From NCBI GenBank assembly GCA_963704535.1, contig OY969916.1, positions 4,712,001 to 4,776,000 of the forward strand: DNA of 64,000 nucleotides, in the 5' to 3' direction. A program made the position numbers and the translations under genes. This document shows, in pieces, positions 34,038-43,385 of this stretch. Position 1 is the first letter of the stretch. Every line of letters starts with the position of its first letter. The DNA comes from G963704535 sp963704535 (GTDB lineage: Bacteria; Chloroflexota; Chloroflexia; Chloroflexales; Roseiflexaceae). The notes beneath the pieces are model-generated. The model had not been told where the DNA came from, searched no databases, and saw only the letters and a program-made list of their open reading frames with translations.

Positions 34038-34131
34038 CTAGTGGCTGATCACATTGATTGTGGCAGATAAGGTGGCTTGGAGGGTGACCCCTCCAAACCT
34101 CCCCGTCAACATCCCTGTGATGGACCGCTAG
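34038..34131. repeat. 94-bp palindromic MITE-like repeat (family C), second copy
   Basis: The ends CTAGTGGCTGATCACA... and ...CCTGTGATGGACCGCTAG match the copy at 20509-20606. The central hairpin is CTTGGAGGG/CCCCTCCAA. Its right end supplies the TAG stop of the LPNTG protein gene. Confidence 0.65.
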
Positions 34132-35354
34132 CGTCGTTCGCGCCTCACGAGCAATAGGCTGAACCGACCAGCAGCGATTAGCACGACGGCGCTTATGACA
34201 AGCAGAGTCTGTGGAGAATTTGCTGCACCAGTGTTCGGTAATCCACTCGGCACTGGAGCCGGTGCCTGCTCTGGCTGACTGCTCGCCAGCGCTGAGCCTG
34301 CATCGCTCGCGACAGGCGGAGCCGACCGAACAAAACCCGCCGATGTGACTGGACCCACATCAATGCGCGCCATATCCTGCACACTCGTGTAGACTCCTCG
34401 CGCGCCGCCCTCGCCTAGATCCTCATCAACCGAGCCATTGCCATTGGCATCGACGCCGGCGAGTACCTGGTTTGCCAAAAAATTGATGTTATCGTGGATG
34501 ATCAGCGAGTCGCCCAAGGGAGTAGTTGGCTTAATGAGTAAAGCGAAATCGCGAATCTGGGTCGACCAATTCACGATATTATAGGCCGAGGTTATCGCAT
34601 TATTCGCAAACAGCTTGGTCCCTTCGGTCGCGCTCACGCTCGATTGTGCGATGCGTGCAAGCTGTTGTGCCGCCGCCGCATAACGCAGCACACCATATGG
34701 ATCGCCGCCATCGGCGATCACACCATCGCCGTTCAAATCGCCGTAGAGGCCGCTGTTAACTCCTTCTACGAGATTGACGGTGCTCTCATTGGCTTGGCCC
34801 ACATCGTCCCGACGATCTCGCTCGGCCCCACGCTGCGCATCGCGAGCCGCCGTACGCACAAGCTGAGCCGCATTCCGCAGCCCTACCGCTACGCCTTGCC
34901 GATTGGGAAGGGGTGTATCGGAGCCCTGGACGAGCAGTTGGCGTACCGGATCGAGCATATCAGCAGCAATCTGGCCGCCCAAAACGACGATAGGGCTGTG
35001 CGCGGGGTTTGTATCATTGGCAGGCTCGGCAGTGATCGCAAAGCGGCTGTACCGGGCCAGCAGATTCTCGCCACTTGGAGAGGTCCAGTCAAAGTTGATC
35101 GCCCCATTCGCGGAAGGTGTCAGGATACCAATGCTTGTCCACACGCTGCCGTCGTCAGACACCAGCCAACCCTCGTAGCGTGCATTCGCCTCGGGCGGCG
35201 CAACCTGGCTTAAGCGCACCAGGATCTTATCACTCAGCGCCGCGCCATCGCGAAACCGCACCGAGCCCTTACCTTGCCCCTGCGCGGTCGCAACTGCCGT
35301 AGACATGCTCACGCAGACACACAGCACGACAAGCAGGATACATCGACGGACCAT
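34128..35354 (-). CDS. Secreted protein with EF-hand-like loops and an LPNTG sorting end
   Basis: A signal peptide (residues 1-24) is followed by a beta-rich domain (GKGSVRFRDGAALSDKILVR) resembling the C-terminal domain of anti-sigma-K factors. A helical part comes next with two EF-hand-like or dockerin-like calcium loops (DLNGDGVIADGGD and DANGNGSVDED). The C-terminus is a classic sortase signal: LPNTG, a hydrophobic helix (LLVISAVVLIAAG) and positive charges (RRERR). The protein should be exported and attached to the surface. Sortase-type signals are uncommon in this phylum as I know it. No sortase gene is in the window. Confidence 0.75.
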   Translation of the reverse strand: MVRRCILLVVLCVCVSMSTAVATAQGQGKGSVRFRDGAALSDKILVRLSQVAPPEANARYEGWLVSDDGSVWTSIGILTPSANGAINFDWTSPSGENLLARYSRFAITAEPANDTNPAHSPIVVLGGQIAADMLDPVRQLLVQGSDTPLPNRQGVAVGLRNAAQLVRTAARDAQRGAERDRRDDVGQANESTVNLVEGVNSGLYGDLNGDGVIADGGDPYGVLRYAAAAQQLARIAQSSVSATEGTKLFANNAITSAYNIVNWSTQIRDFALLIKPTTPLGDSLIIHDNINFLANQVLAGVDANGNGSVDEDLGEGGARGVYTSVQDMARIDVGPVTSAGFVRSAPPVASDAGSALASSQPEQAPAPVPSGLPNTGAANSPQTLLVISAVVLIAAGRFSLLLVRRERR

Positions 35355-35428
35355 AGTGAGTACCTCTCTTTCTGCGGCTCCTCACCCGCAGGTTGACACC
35401 CATCAACAGATGTATGGTGTTCCCACGC

Positions 35429-35466
35429 CTGGAGCGGGCGCGAGAGATCTCCCGCGCCCGCTCCAG
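35429..35466. terminator. Perfect 14-bp hairpin between secreted-protein genes
   Basis: CTGGAGCGGGCGCG (35429-35442) pairs with CGCGCCCGCTCCAG (35453-35466) around a 10-base loop. It lies just after the stop of the LTD/DUF11 gene on the minus strand. It lacks a T-run, so it is a weak factor-independent terminator at best. Confidence 0.6.
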
Positions 35467-35489
35467 TCCGATGGAGCCGTAGTGCCGGA

Positions 35490-38204
35490 CTAGGCTACTT
35501 CCGAAATGAGCGGCAGGTAGAGCTTCAGGAACTGGACAGTCACCGTCGCCGCCTCGGTATTGTCATCCTTCGCCGACTGGATGTCATCAGGTGTGCCGGA
35601 GATCGCCAAGTTGAAGTCGAGCCCGTCGTTATCGTGGACGGTCCCGGCCACCTTGACCTTCACCGCGATCGAGCCGCTTTGTCCTGTCGGCAGGACACCA
35701 AGGTTCCAGGTCAGCGTGTTGCCGTTCTGGCTGAACTGAGCCCCAGACGGCACCTCCTTATCGACCAGCGTCACGCCCGTTGCCGGGAGAGTGACCACCA
35801 GCGTCACATTCGAGGCGTCGACCGCACCGTTATTGGCATAGACGACATCGAAGGTGAACTCCTGGTTCGGCCGCACCGTGGTCGGTAGGCCCTGGCTGCT
35901 GACGCTCAGGTTGGGAGTCGTCGCGACGGTCAGCGAGCGCTCCTCGGTGTTATTGCCAGTGGACAGCGAATCCTCACCCGTGCCGGAGATCGTGATGCTG
36001 TTGGTCAGCACGTTCCCCACCGTGGCATTCCCATCAACCGTCACACATACCGTGATCGAACCAGTCTGCTCGGCTGACAGCGTTCCAATGTCCCAGGTCA
36101 GTTGGTTGCCGGTTTGATTAGACGGCGTCGTCGAGCCGGTTGGGTTGAACGTCAGGCCGGTCGGCAGCGTATCGACGATCGAGACGCCGGTGGCGGTAGT
36201 ACCATCCGGTACGTCGGTGAATGCGTAATTGATAACGAAGCAGAAGCCCTGACCAGGTGCCTCTTCATCCGGCCAGCCTGTGGTGACAATATTGAGATCC
36301 GGGACAGCAGGCGTCACAGGGGCAAGCGCGACGTTATCAGCCAGCGTGCCGGCAGCCTCAACTTGGGTCTCGCTATCGTTCGTGATCCCGGCGCTATTGA
36401 CCAACTCTACGCCGCCAGGGGCATCCGGGTTGATCGTGCCGGTCAGAATGATCGTTCCACCGGATAGGGAAGGAGCGGTGCCGATATTCCAGGTTCGGGT
36501 CTGCCCGTTGGTCGTGCTGGGCGGCAGGCTCGCGGCCACAAACGAGATCCCGCTGGGCAGCGTGTCCGAGACCACCACGTTCGAAAGGCCGGCGGTGCCG
36601 TTGTTGAACCAGTTGATCACGTAGCTGATAGTCGCGTTCCGGGCGGCCTTGGCCACCGACGCGGTCTTGGTGAGCTGCAAGTCAACGCCCGTGCTCGGCG
36701 CACACGGCACGCCCGGTGTCGGATTGGACGCCGGAGCGCCAAACGGATCGTGCGTGACGAAGTCGAACTCGGCATCGTTGGTGTCGCGCGCCGGCGGGCA
36801 GCGCTCGAAGCTCGAGTTGGCCGTCATACCGGCCAGCGGGATGTTGATCTTCTTGTTATCCTTGTCAAGCCCGGTCACGTTGGGTGTCCCGTACTGAACC
36901 ACATCAAGCACCACATCGGACGGATCCAGCAGCAGAACAGCCTCTTTGAACTCGGAAAGCTGCAAGGCCGCGTTGACATTGCGCCGCTGTAGCTCAAGCT
37001 GTGTTTTCGTACCCCAAAATACACCACGCGGCGTCTGGTACCGCGTCAGCGTCGCCATATCGATGATCGATGCGTCGGGGACGGTCGGATACCCGGCCTT
37101 GAAGCGCGGCTTGTCGTTCACGATCACAACCGCAGAACCAGGCGCCAGCGACTTGTTCGGCAGGTTCAACATGGCCTGCGAGCCGCCGCGGCCATACTGG
37201 TCACCGATCTTGTAGCCCTGGAGGTTGATGGCAAATGCGTTCGGGTTGTAGATCTCGACCCAATCGCCAGCACCGACCTCGTCGGCGCCACCGCCGCCAT
37301 ATGTCGGGTAGGACAGGAACTCCGAGACCAGCAACGGCGCGAACACCTCACCATTGGCATCGAAGTGCAGATCGACGTAGCTATCGACATCACCGTCTGC
37401 AAGCTCATCGACCGTACTCACATCGCTCATGGTGTCGGCCACGTCCGAATGGAGCAAATCGTTGTTCGGCGCCGCGTGGTTGGCGTGGAAGGTGGCGATG
37501 GTGAAGCGCAGGAACTTATCGGGCGTGGGCTTGCCGCCGGGGACCCTGGTCCACGGCACGCTGACCTCCATAAAGCTACCCGGCTGACCGCCATTGGAGG
37601 CGCCCACGAGCTGGGCAGCACAGGTGCTACAGCTGCTCGCGCTCGGGCCAGTGTAGACTTCCGGCTTATTATTGGCGCCGGATATGCTGGGAGCGAACCG
37701 GGTCCGGATCAGGACCTCCCAGGCAGCTCCAGAGCTTACATTCGTGGTGTTGCTGACGGTGCTGGTCGCGACGAAGGCCGGCTGGCCAACGCTGGCGGCG
37801 TGATCGGTATCGATCGCGATCTGCACCTCCGGCGATGGGTTATCGGTTATTCCATCGATCCGGTCGGGCTTGATCAGAAAATAGATGTTGGCCGCGTCGG
37901 CGGTGATCATGATGCGCTCAAGGTCCACCGAGCGCGTGACATCACTGGTGGCGTAGGGCAAGTGGATCCGCTGGTCGCGCCGTTTATCCGACCAGACGAA
38001 CTCGCCATAGCCGACCGGATTACGCACGACTGCCCCGATGTAGTCGTCGGATGACCCTTGCGCGAACCAGTCTCCCCGGCTCTTATCGAAGAGCCCGCTC
38101 GTGCTGTCGGCGAGTTTCACGGTGTGAGCAGTGACATTAGCGACGAATATCACGCTGAACAACAGCGACAGACACGTCGTGAAAGCGATTAGCTTTCGCT
38201 TCAT
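35490..38204 (-). CDS. Secreted LTD/DUF11 multi-domain surface protein (904 aa)
   Basis: ATG 38204 (MKRKLIAFTTCLSLLF) follows AAGGAG and opens a signal peptide, preferred to an upstream Met. Residues about 30-260 form a glucodextranase/DOMON-like beta domain (LERIMITADAANIYFLIKPD). A lamin-tail domain follows (AGDWVEIYNPNAFAINLQGY), then three DUF11-type beta-sandwich repeats (ISYVINWFNNGTAGLSNVVV; FCFVINYAFTDVPDGTTATG; FTFDVVYANNGAVDASNVTL). The end is LKLYLPLISEVA, a short hydrophobic YLP-type terminus. Domain content fits a fibrous surface or matrix protein. It is a single gene with its own AT-rich upstream region. Confidence 0.85.
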   Translation of the reverse strand: MKRKLIAFTTCLSLLFSVIFVANVTAHTVKLADSTSGLFDKSRGDWFAQGSSDDYIGAVVRNPVGYGEFVWSDKRRDQRIHLPYATSDVTRSVDLERIMITADAANIYFLIKPDRIDGITDNPSPEVQIAIDTDHAASVGQPAFVATSTVSNTTNVSSGAAWEVLIRTRFAPSISGANNKPEVYTGPSASSCSTCAAQLVGASNGGQPGSFMEVSVPWTRVPGGKPTPDKFLRFTIATFHANHAAPNNDLLHSDVADTMSDVSTVDELADGDVDSYVDLHFDANGEVFAPLLVSEFLSYPTYGGGGADEVGAGDWVEIYNPNAFAINLQGYKIGDQYGRGGSQAMLNLPNKSLAPGSAVVIVNDKPRFKAGYPTVPDASIIDMATLTRYQTPRGVFWGTKTQLELQRRNVNAALQLSEFKEAVLLLDPSDVVLDVVQYGTPNVTGLDKDNKKINIPLAGMTANSSFERCPPARDTNDAEFDFVTHDPFGAPASNPTPGVPCAPSTGVDLQLTKTASVAKAARNATISYVINWFNNGTAGLSNVVVSDTLPSGISFVAASLPPSTTNGQTRTWNIGTAPSLSGGTIILTGTINPDAPGGVELVNSAGITNDSETQVEAAGTLADNVALAPVTPAVPDLNIVTTGWPDEEAPGQGFCFVINYAFTDVPDGTTATGVSIVDTLPTGLTFNPTGSTTPSNQTGNQLTWDIGTLSAEQTGSITVCVTVDGNATVGNVLTNSITISGTGEDSLSTGNNTEERSLTVATTPNLSVSSQGLPTTVRPNQEFTFDVVYANNGAVDASNVTLVVTLPATGVTLVDKEVPSGAQFSQNGNTLTWNLGVLPTGQSGSIAVKVKVAGTVHDNDGLDFNLAISGTPDDIQSAKDDNTEAATVTVQFLKLYLPLISEVA

Positions 38205-38684
38205 TGCGGTTTCACTCCTTGTGATAGTGTAGGTGAGTACCGAGTGCATTCCGCACTCCTCCCCTCATATTCCCCGTTAGCCTCCCTGGACGGTCCAGCG
38301 AGAGCTGGTTGGACGTGGATTAGTCTCTAAATCGCAACCTTTTGGTCCAACCATAAGGTGTTTCGATATTGATCCGCTGAAATCTTGCCGTCCAACGTCG
38401 CGTATAGTGGTCTCCTTTCTAGTTGTCGATACCTACGACGCCCAGTAGTCAATAAGCGATTTCCATTGACACAGCAAGCATACTGCCGGAATCCGACAGG
38501 TCGGTATACATTGCCATGAGCGAATAAACGTGGAGTTTCTTCACTAGGTAGGATATGAAGTATCAGTGAAGAGTTTGTAAATCAGCCGTTAAGTCAGATA
38601 AATATTCTGACATCTATTTTAAAACACTGTTGAGAAAACATTATGATCTTCCTTCTAACCATTAATAATTACTCTATCAAAAGT
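38205..38684. other. AT-rich intergenic region
   Basis: No gene is supported. The stretch 38540-38680 is notably AT-rich (for example ATAAATATTCTGACATCTAT), unlike the rest. It separates the DUF11 protein gene from the end of the next minus-strand operon and probably holds the promoter of the former. No clear hairpin terminator is seen. Confidence 0.4.
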
Positions 38685-39917
38685 TTATCGTCCGGTAGCT
38701 GCATGAGTCCAGTCGGTCCACCCCATATTCTTGCCCGGTTGAGCAGGAAGCGCGGCTGGAAATTCGGTATCGTAGACGTGATTGACCAGCCAAATTTGCC
38801 ATTCATCATCTCCCTCTGCCGGCCAGCCGATGCGATAAAGGAATTGCACGGCCCGCAAGAGCGCACGATCTTCCCACTCCCAGGCCGGATAACCGGCCCT
38901 GTGCAGTAACTCGGCCTGGACCAGTGCCCCCTGAAGCGCGCCCCAGGGATAGTTGGTCCGTTTCGGGGGCCAGCGGAATCCACGCCCGCGCCGCATCTCC
39001 TCAGGCAATGCGCCATCGATCGATTGACCCTCTTTCATCGCACCTTTGGGATTGACACCAACAGGTTGTTGCGGATCTGCCTGCCATGAGAGGTCATCTT
39101 CATATGCAAAGCCGTCATATGCCGAGCGGTCACCAAGCCAGCCTTTGAAGATTTGCGCCGTACGTTCCAGCTCGGCACTATCCCCGAGATACAGAGCTAC
39201 CGCCGTTCGCGACGCGCCAGCGTGCGTCCCCCAGTTATTCGCGCGTAGCTCGCTAGTGCTACGCAACGTGAGTCCTTCGAGCGGTTCATCGAGAACGTTG
39301 CCGAGCCACTGCCTAAATCGTCGATCCTGCTCAGACTCGGCAGGCAGATTGACCAGATCGGCCGCGATGACATACGTGACCAATCCACGCCCTAACGCTA
39401 ATGTGCGCCCTCCTTTCTCGGTCCCAATCACCTTCATCAGGTTATCAATGACTTCATCACGATACCTGCGCTCGCCGGTCCTGGCATACACCAGGGCTTT
39501 GGCTAATACATAAACTTTGTTCACCTGCTCCTGATCGCTGAGATCCGGTTCTCCGGCCTCTTGACCGGCTAATGCCTTGAGCTGCTCCCAAGCCGGACCG
39601 ACAGTAGGCAACCCGGCAATCTCCTCACCAGAAAGCCAGATTCCTCGATATGGAGCATACCATCCGCGACCAGCCCCCAAAGGCTGGGGTGTGCTTTGTG
39701 CGAGTGGGTTGAGTTGGGTGATGGGCGTAGTTCGGGGGATGGGGCTGCGCTGCGCCGGCAATGTCGGAGTAGCTCGGGCTGTGGGTGTGTCTTGCGGCGC
39801 TGAACGGCTATTTACCGGCCACAGCATGAGGGCAAGCAACATGCTGCCCGCCAAGAGAGCAATCCAAAGAAATAGTAATGAAGGTTGTCGAGCAGAAGAG
39901 CGTTTCGATGCCTTCAT
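38685..39917 (-). CDS. Membrane-anchored or secreted lyase-like alpha-toroid protein
   Basis: A basic start and one hydrophobic segment (LLFLWIALLAGSMLLALML) act as signal or anchor. A Thr/Pro-rich linker of about 50 residues follows, and then the same helical domain as in the 30160 protein (NNWGTHAGASRTAVALYLGD; FAYEDDLSWQADPQQPVGVN; GKNMGWTDWTH). There is no DNRLRE domain. The gene overlaps the epimerase gene by four bases (ATGA), so it belongs to the polysaccharide operon. It probably trims or degrades the polymer during export. Lyase activity is inferred from fold resemblance only. Confidence 0.75.
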   Translation of the reverse strand: MKASKRSSARQPSLLFLWIALLAGSMLLALMLWPVNSRSAPQDTPTARATPTLPAQRSPIPRTTPITQLNPLAQSTPQPLGAGRGWYAPYRGIWLSGEEIAGLPTVGPAWEQLKALAGQEAGEPDLSDQEQVNKVYVLAKALVYARTGERRYRDEVIDNLMKVIGTEKGGRTLALGRGLVTYVIAADLVNLPAESEQDRRFRQWLGNVLDEPLEGLTLRSTSELRANNWGTHAGASRTAVALYLGDSAELERTAQIFKGWLGDRSAYDGFAYEDDLSWQADPQQPVGVNPKGAMKEGQSIDGALPEEMRRGRGFRWPPKRTNYPWGALQGALVQAELLHRAGYPAWEWEDRALLRAVQFLYRIGWPAEGDDEWQIWLVNHVYDTEFPAALPAQPGKNMGWTDWTHAATGR

Positions 39918-40912
39918 TGAACCGCCGAACTGGAACTCAGGCTCTGCTCACGATACCAGTTGAATGTCTCACGCAATCCCTCGCCCAGGCCAACTGTTGG
40001 GCGATAGCCCAGGATGGCCGTAGCGCGAGAGATGTCACCATACGAGCGGCGAATATCACCAACGCGCGATGGCGCGAAAAGAGGCGTGATTGACTGCCCG
40101 GTTTGTTCACTGAGGATCGACACAAGATCTAATAAGCTCGTCTCACGGCCAGTCCCGACATTGAATACACCGCCAATTGCCTCTTCCGCACCGCAAGCGC
40201 GCAGATTCGCGTCGACAACGTTCGTAACATAGACAAAATCACGCGACTGGTGGCCATCGCCGTAGATCGTCGGCTGGCGCCCCTCGATGACCGTCAGAAT
40301 GAACTGTGGTATCGCTGCCGCATAGCCCCCGCGTGGATTTTGGCGCGGGCCAAACACATTGAAATAGCGCAAACACACGGTTGGCAGCCCATACACATGC
40401 GTGAACGAGCGGCACAGTTGCTCGGCGCTCAGTTTAGCGGCAGCATACGGCGAAAGCGCGCGCGGCGGCAATTCCTCGTGCTGTGGCGCGCTGTGATCGC
40501 CATAGACCGCGCAGGATGATGAGAACACGACCCGACGCACACCAGCATCGCGAGCGGCCAGCAACAAATGATGGGTGCCGGTCAGGTTTACATCGAAGTT
40601 GCGAACGGGATTGTCGACCGACTCTGGAACCGAAACAAGTGCAGCCAGGTGCAACACATATTCGACATCCCGCACCGCAGCTCTTACAACGCCGGCATCA
40701 ACCAGATCACCCTCGATCAGATCGATTTTATCGCTGATATGAGCTAAATTCTTGCGGCTACCAGACGTAAAGGCATCGAGAACGCGTACATTGCCGCCGG
40801 CGGCCACAAGCTGTTCGACGATATGTGACCCAATAAATCCCGCCCCGCCGGTGACGAGAAAGGAATGGCCGGCAGGATTGAAACGATCTATAGCCTCACC
40901 CAATATCGACAT
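39914..40912 (-). CDS. NAD-dependent epimerase/dehydratase (UDP-sugar 4-epimerase type)
   Basis: This short-chain dehydrogenase-family enzyme interconverts nucleotide sugars. It has the NAD-binding motif VTGGAGFIGSH, the catalytic Ser in FSSSCAVYG, and YxxxK (YAAAKLSAEQ). FNVFGPRQNPRGGYAAAIPQ is typical of WbpP-like UDP-GlcNAc/UDP-Glc 4-epimerases. ATG 40912 has the better-spaced AGGA, although ATG 40921 is possible. Its stop overlaps the lyase-like gene. It probably supplies a galacto-configured sugar for the exopolysaccharide. Confidence 0.92.
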   Translation of the reverse strand: MSILGEAIDRFNPAGHSFLVTGGAGFIGSHIVEQLVAAGGNVRVLDAFTSGSRKNLAHISDKIDLIEGDLVDAGVVRAAVRDVEYVLHLAALVSVPESVDNPVRNFDVNLTGTHHLLLAARDAGVRRVVFSSSCAVYGDHSAPQHEELPPRALSPYAAAKLSAEQLCRSFTHVYGLPTVCLRYFNVFGPRQNPRGGYAAAIPQFILTVIEGRQPTIYGDGHQSRDFVYVTNVVDANLRACGAEEAIGGVFNVGTGRETSLLDLVSILSEQTGQSITPLFAPSRVGDIRRSYGDISRATAILGYRPTVGLGEGLRETFNWYREQSLSSSSAVQ

Positions 40913-40929
40913 AGGAAGCATCCTCTCTG

Positions 40930-41014
40930 AGGAAAAGGGGTTAAGGGGGTTACCCCCTCAGATCCCCATTACCCACATTGTAAAGGAGAACGGCATCATC
41001 CGAAATCTTGTCTA
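40930..41014. repeat. Palindromic intergenic repeat, family A (partial)
   Basis: GAGGAAAAGGGGTTAAGGGG..., CCCCCTCA, ACCCACATTGTAAAGGAGAA and CATCCGAAATCTTGTCTA match the right part of the 53674 copy. The outer left arm is missing. It lies directly upstream of the epimerase gene. Confidence 0.65.
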
Positions 41015-41075
41015 AAGTTAGATGGCCATACGGCTAGGCCGCATACTGATGCATGAAAATGTAAGGGTGATTTTT

Positions 41076-41116
41076 CTTGAGGGGCGGCCCCCTCAAACTC
41101 CCCCTTTTTCACATCA
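41076..41116. repeat. Hairpin repeat after the deacetylase gene
   Basis: CTTGAGGGG and CCCCTCAA form the stem around GCGGCC, with CTCCCCCTTTTT following. It abuts the stop of the minus-strand deacetylase gene and probably works as a terminator on the plus side. It is the core shared by repeat families A and B. Confidence 0.6.
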
Positions 41117-41120
41117 CAAA

Positions 41121-42134
41121 TCAGGTGCCTGAGAGCGGCCGCCAGCGATTGAAATAGATCGCCCAAGGTAACAGCCGCGCCTGGAAGAGCGGCAGCGGTG
41201 CGCGCCAGCCAACATTGATCCGCCGCAGTCGCAATCGATCAGCGCGGTGCATGTCGTTGATCCCAGGAACCGTTGTGAAGGCAAGCGCGAAGCCTGCATC
41301 TCGGAGCGTTCGCACAACCGCCTCGTTAAATCCGCCGCTCGGATAGGCGAAGATCGGCGCCGTAGAACCGATCTCACGCTCAAGATCAGCGCGCGAACCT
41401 TCAGCCTCGGCACGAACCTCCTCTAGCGACACCCGGTTCATGAGTGGATGGGTGCGCGTGTGGGCTCCAAGCGTCACACCTTCACGGGCGAGTCGCCGTA
41501 GCGCATCCCAGTTGAGCACCGTATTTGTAATCGGAGGCACACCGAGACGATCGCACAGTTGCTCAACCAAGGGCATGGCCTCAGTATGCGGCAATCGCTT
41601 GATATAATCTCTCAAACGCTTGAACGCCTGCCTGCGCTGATCGAGTGTTCCCACCGCGAGCGGCCCCAAAGGCGTATCAAGATCACCACTGCGCCGAGTC
41701 ATATTGACCGCGTGATGCACCCGATCCCACCAGAAAGCACGCTCTGGATGATCAGGATACGCCGTCGGCACAAACAGTGTCGCCGGGAGACGATAGCGCT
41801 TCATCGTCGGCCAGGCGTGTTGGGCAAAATCTTGATAGGCATCGTCGAACGTCACCAATACAGCGCGTGATGGGAATGGAGCGCCGGTCTGGCAGAGTTC
41901 CAGCACCTGTTGCAATGAGAGAACGTGGTAGTGGGCGGCGAGATGGCGCATCTGGGCATCGAACACCGCCGGCGTCGCACTGATCAGCCCTGGGTACAGT
42001 TCCGGGTGTGCTTCCGGCTCATCAACCCGATGATAGGTCAGCACGCGCAGCAATCCCGACCGGCGGCGATCGGTGCGCTCCAGCAATGTTACGAGCTTAG
42101 AACAGGCCGCAAAGAATGACGAGCAATTCACCAT
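41121..42134 (-). CDS. Polysaccharide deacetylase (carbohydrate esterase 4 type)
   Basis: The NodB-fold enzyme removes N- or O-acetyl groups from glycans. Motifs are LTYHRV, the metal-binding TFDDAYQDF, GAHTRTHP and FAYPSGGF. ATG 42134 (MVNCSSFFAAC) is chosen over a GTG three codons upstream. There is no clear signal peptide, so it may act in the cytoplasm or be exported atypically. It lies in the cluster between the ATP-grasp and epimerase genes. The 25-base gap from the ATP-grasp gene suggests co-transcription. Confidence 0.9.
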   Translation of the reverse strand: MVNCSSFFAACSKLVTLLERTDRRRSGLLRVLTYHRVDEPEAHPELYPGLISATPAVFDAQMRHLAAHYHVLSLQQVLELCQTGAPFPSRAVLVTFDDAYQDFAQHAWPTMKRYRLPATLFVPTAYPDHPERAFWWDRVHHAVNMTRRSGDLDTPLGPLAVGTLDQRRQAFKRLRDYIKRLPHTEAMPLVEQLCDRLGVPPITNTVLNWDALRRLAREGVTLGAHTRTHPLMNRVSLEEVRAEAEGSRADLEREIGSTAPIFAYPSGGFNEAVVRTLRDAGFALAFTTVPGINDMHRADRLRLRRINVGWRAPLPLFQARLLPWAIYFNRWRPLSGT

Positions 42135-42158
42135 GTCTCTCACCCCAGTATATGCTAC

Positions 42159-43385
42159 TTACGCGGCCTCATTGAGCTTGCCCCCGAATTTTCCGGCAAT
42201 CTTCACGATCTCGGCTAATCCCGGTCGCGGGTCTTCCAGTGAGAGAATGTCGAACTTGTAGGTTGGGTTCAACAGCCCAAGCAGCGCGGCAATCCCCTGG
42301 CGGCGGCTCGGCATCGTCAGGAATGGATAGCGCCGCTTGCCGCGCAGGACCGACGCGATCCAAATCATATCAAGCTCCAGGTTACGGGCGCGCACCCCAA
42401 CGCTATAATGCGTCACCGGCGTCTTTGCTCCCTCTGGAGGCCCATACAGGTACAATTCCGCCAGACGACCGGGGAAATCCATGCCGCTGCGCACGGCCAG
42501 CGGCAATGATCCCCACACGCGGCCATTGATCTCCATCAGCTTCGGGCCATTATCGCCGACCTTAAACTCGACCATTGCCAGACCAGTCCAGTTTAACTCT
42601 TGTAACAGATGAACCGAGTGGCGATACAACTCTGGAGCAAGTGGCACGCTCTCGCGAAAGGCGCTGGCGCCGCCGTTGATCGGAACTTCCCGTAATCGTC
42701 GATGCTGAAACGCCGCCAAAGGTCGGCCCTGGTACATGAGCAATTCGACACCCTGGCCGACGCCGCGATAATATTCCTGGAGCAGCACTGGACAGCGACC
42801 TTCGAAGCGGCGCATTTGCTCCAGCAACTGCTGCCGATTCTCGGCATAGCAGACGGTGAAAGCCTCGATCGCCGCGTGTTCCCGATACAGACGCGATGCC
42901 TGGGGCTTCAGCACAATCGGCCAGCCTAATGCGTCGCCCTGCTCGGCCGCCTCTTGCGCGGTGTGAACCAGCAACGTACGCGGAACCGGCACCTTCACCC
43001 GTTCAGCCAATTCGAGCGTCTTCAGTTTGTTGGTCACCACATCCAGCGCCGTCGTCTCCGGCAGCGCCAGGCGGCACACATCCCGAAACTGCTCACGCGC
43101 CTCTGAGAGCGGCAGGATCACGGCGTCGGTGATCGGGATAATCAGGTCAACTCCCCGATCGCGGGCCGTAGCAAGCAGCGTTGCGACCAGTTGGCGCGGT
43201 TCTGCTTCGGGCGTCGGGTACACCAACTGTTCTTGTACATACCGCGATCGAAAGCCGGGGCTACGCGGATCGGAGTCGGCGGCGATCACCCGCCACCCTC
43301 GCCGACCAAGCGAACGGATAAAAGCAATCGCACTACCGCGGCCGGCATCAGTTACCAGGATCGTAGGCTGCTTACCCCTGGACAT
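42159..43385 (-). CDS. ATP-grasp ligase-like protein
   Basis: The 408-residue protein has an N-terminal pre-ATP-grasp Rossmann part (ILVTDAGRGSAIAFIRSLGR) and the ATP-grasp domain (GWPIVLKPQASRLYREHAAI), ending with MEINGRVWGSLPLAVRSGMD, the metal and ATP site. It resembles carbamoyl-phosphate-synthase-like ATP-grasp proteins found in polysaccharide clusters, which join a carboxylate to an amine. The start overlaps the upstream kinase gene by 14 bases. The substrate is unknown. An amide-linked amino acid on a sugar is a plausible product. Confidence 0.85.
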   Translation of the reverse strand: MSRGKQPTILVTDAGRGSAIAFIRSLGRRGWRVIAADSDPRSPGFRSRYVQEQLVYPTPEAEPRQLVATLLATARDRGVDLIIPITDAVILPLSEAREQFRDVCRLALPETTALDVVTNKLKTLELAERVKVPVPRTLLVHTAQEAAEQGDALGWPIVLKPQASRLYREHAAIEAFTVCYAENRQQLLEQMRRFEGRCPVLLQEYYRGVGQGVELLMYQGRPLAAFQHRRLREVPINGGASAFRESVPLAPELYRHSVHLLQELNWTGLAMVEFKVGDNGPKLMEINGRVWGSLPLAVRSGMDFPGRLAELYLYGPPEGAKTPVTHYSVGVRARNLELDMIWIASVLRGKRRYPFLTMPSRRQGIAALLGLLNPTYKFDILSLEDPRPGLAEIVKIAGKFGGKLNEAA

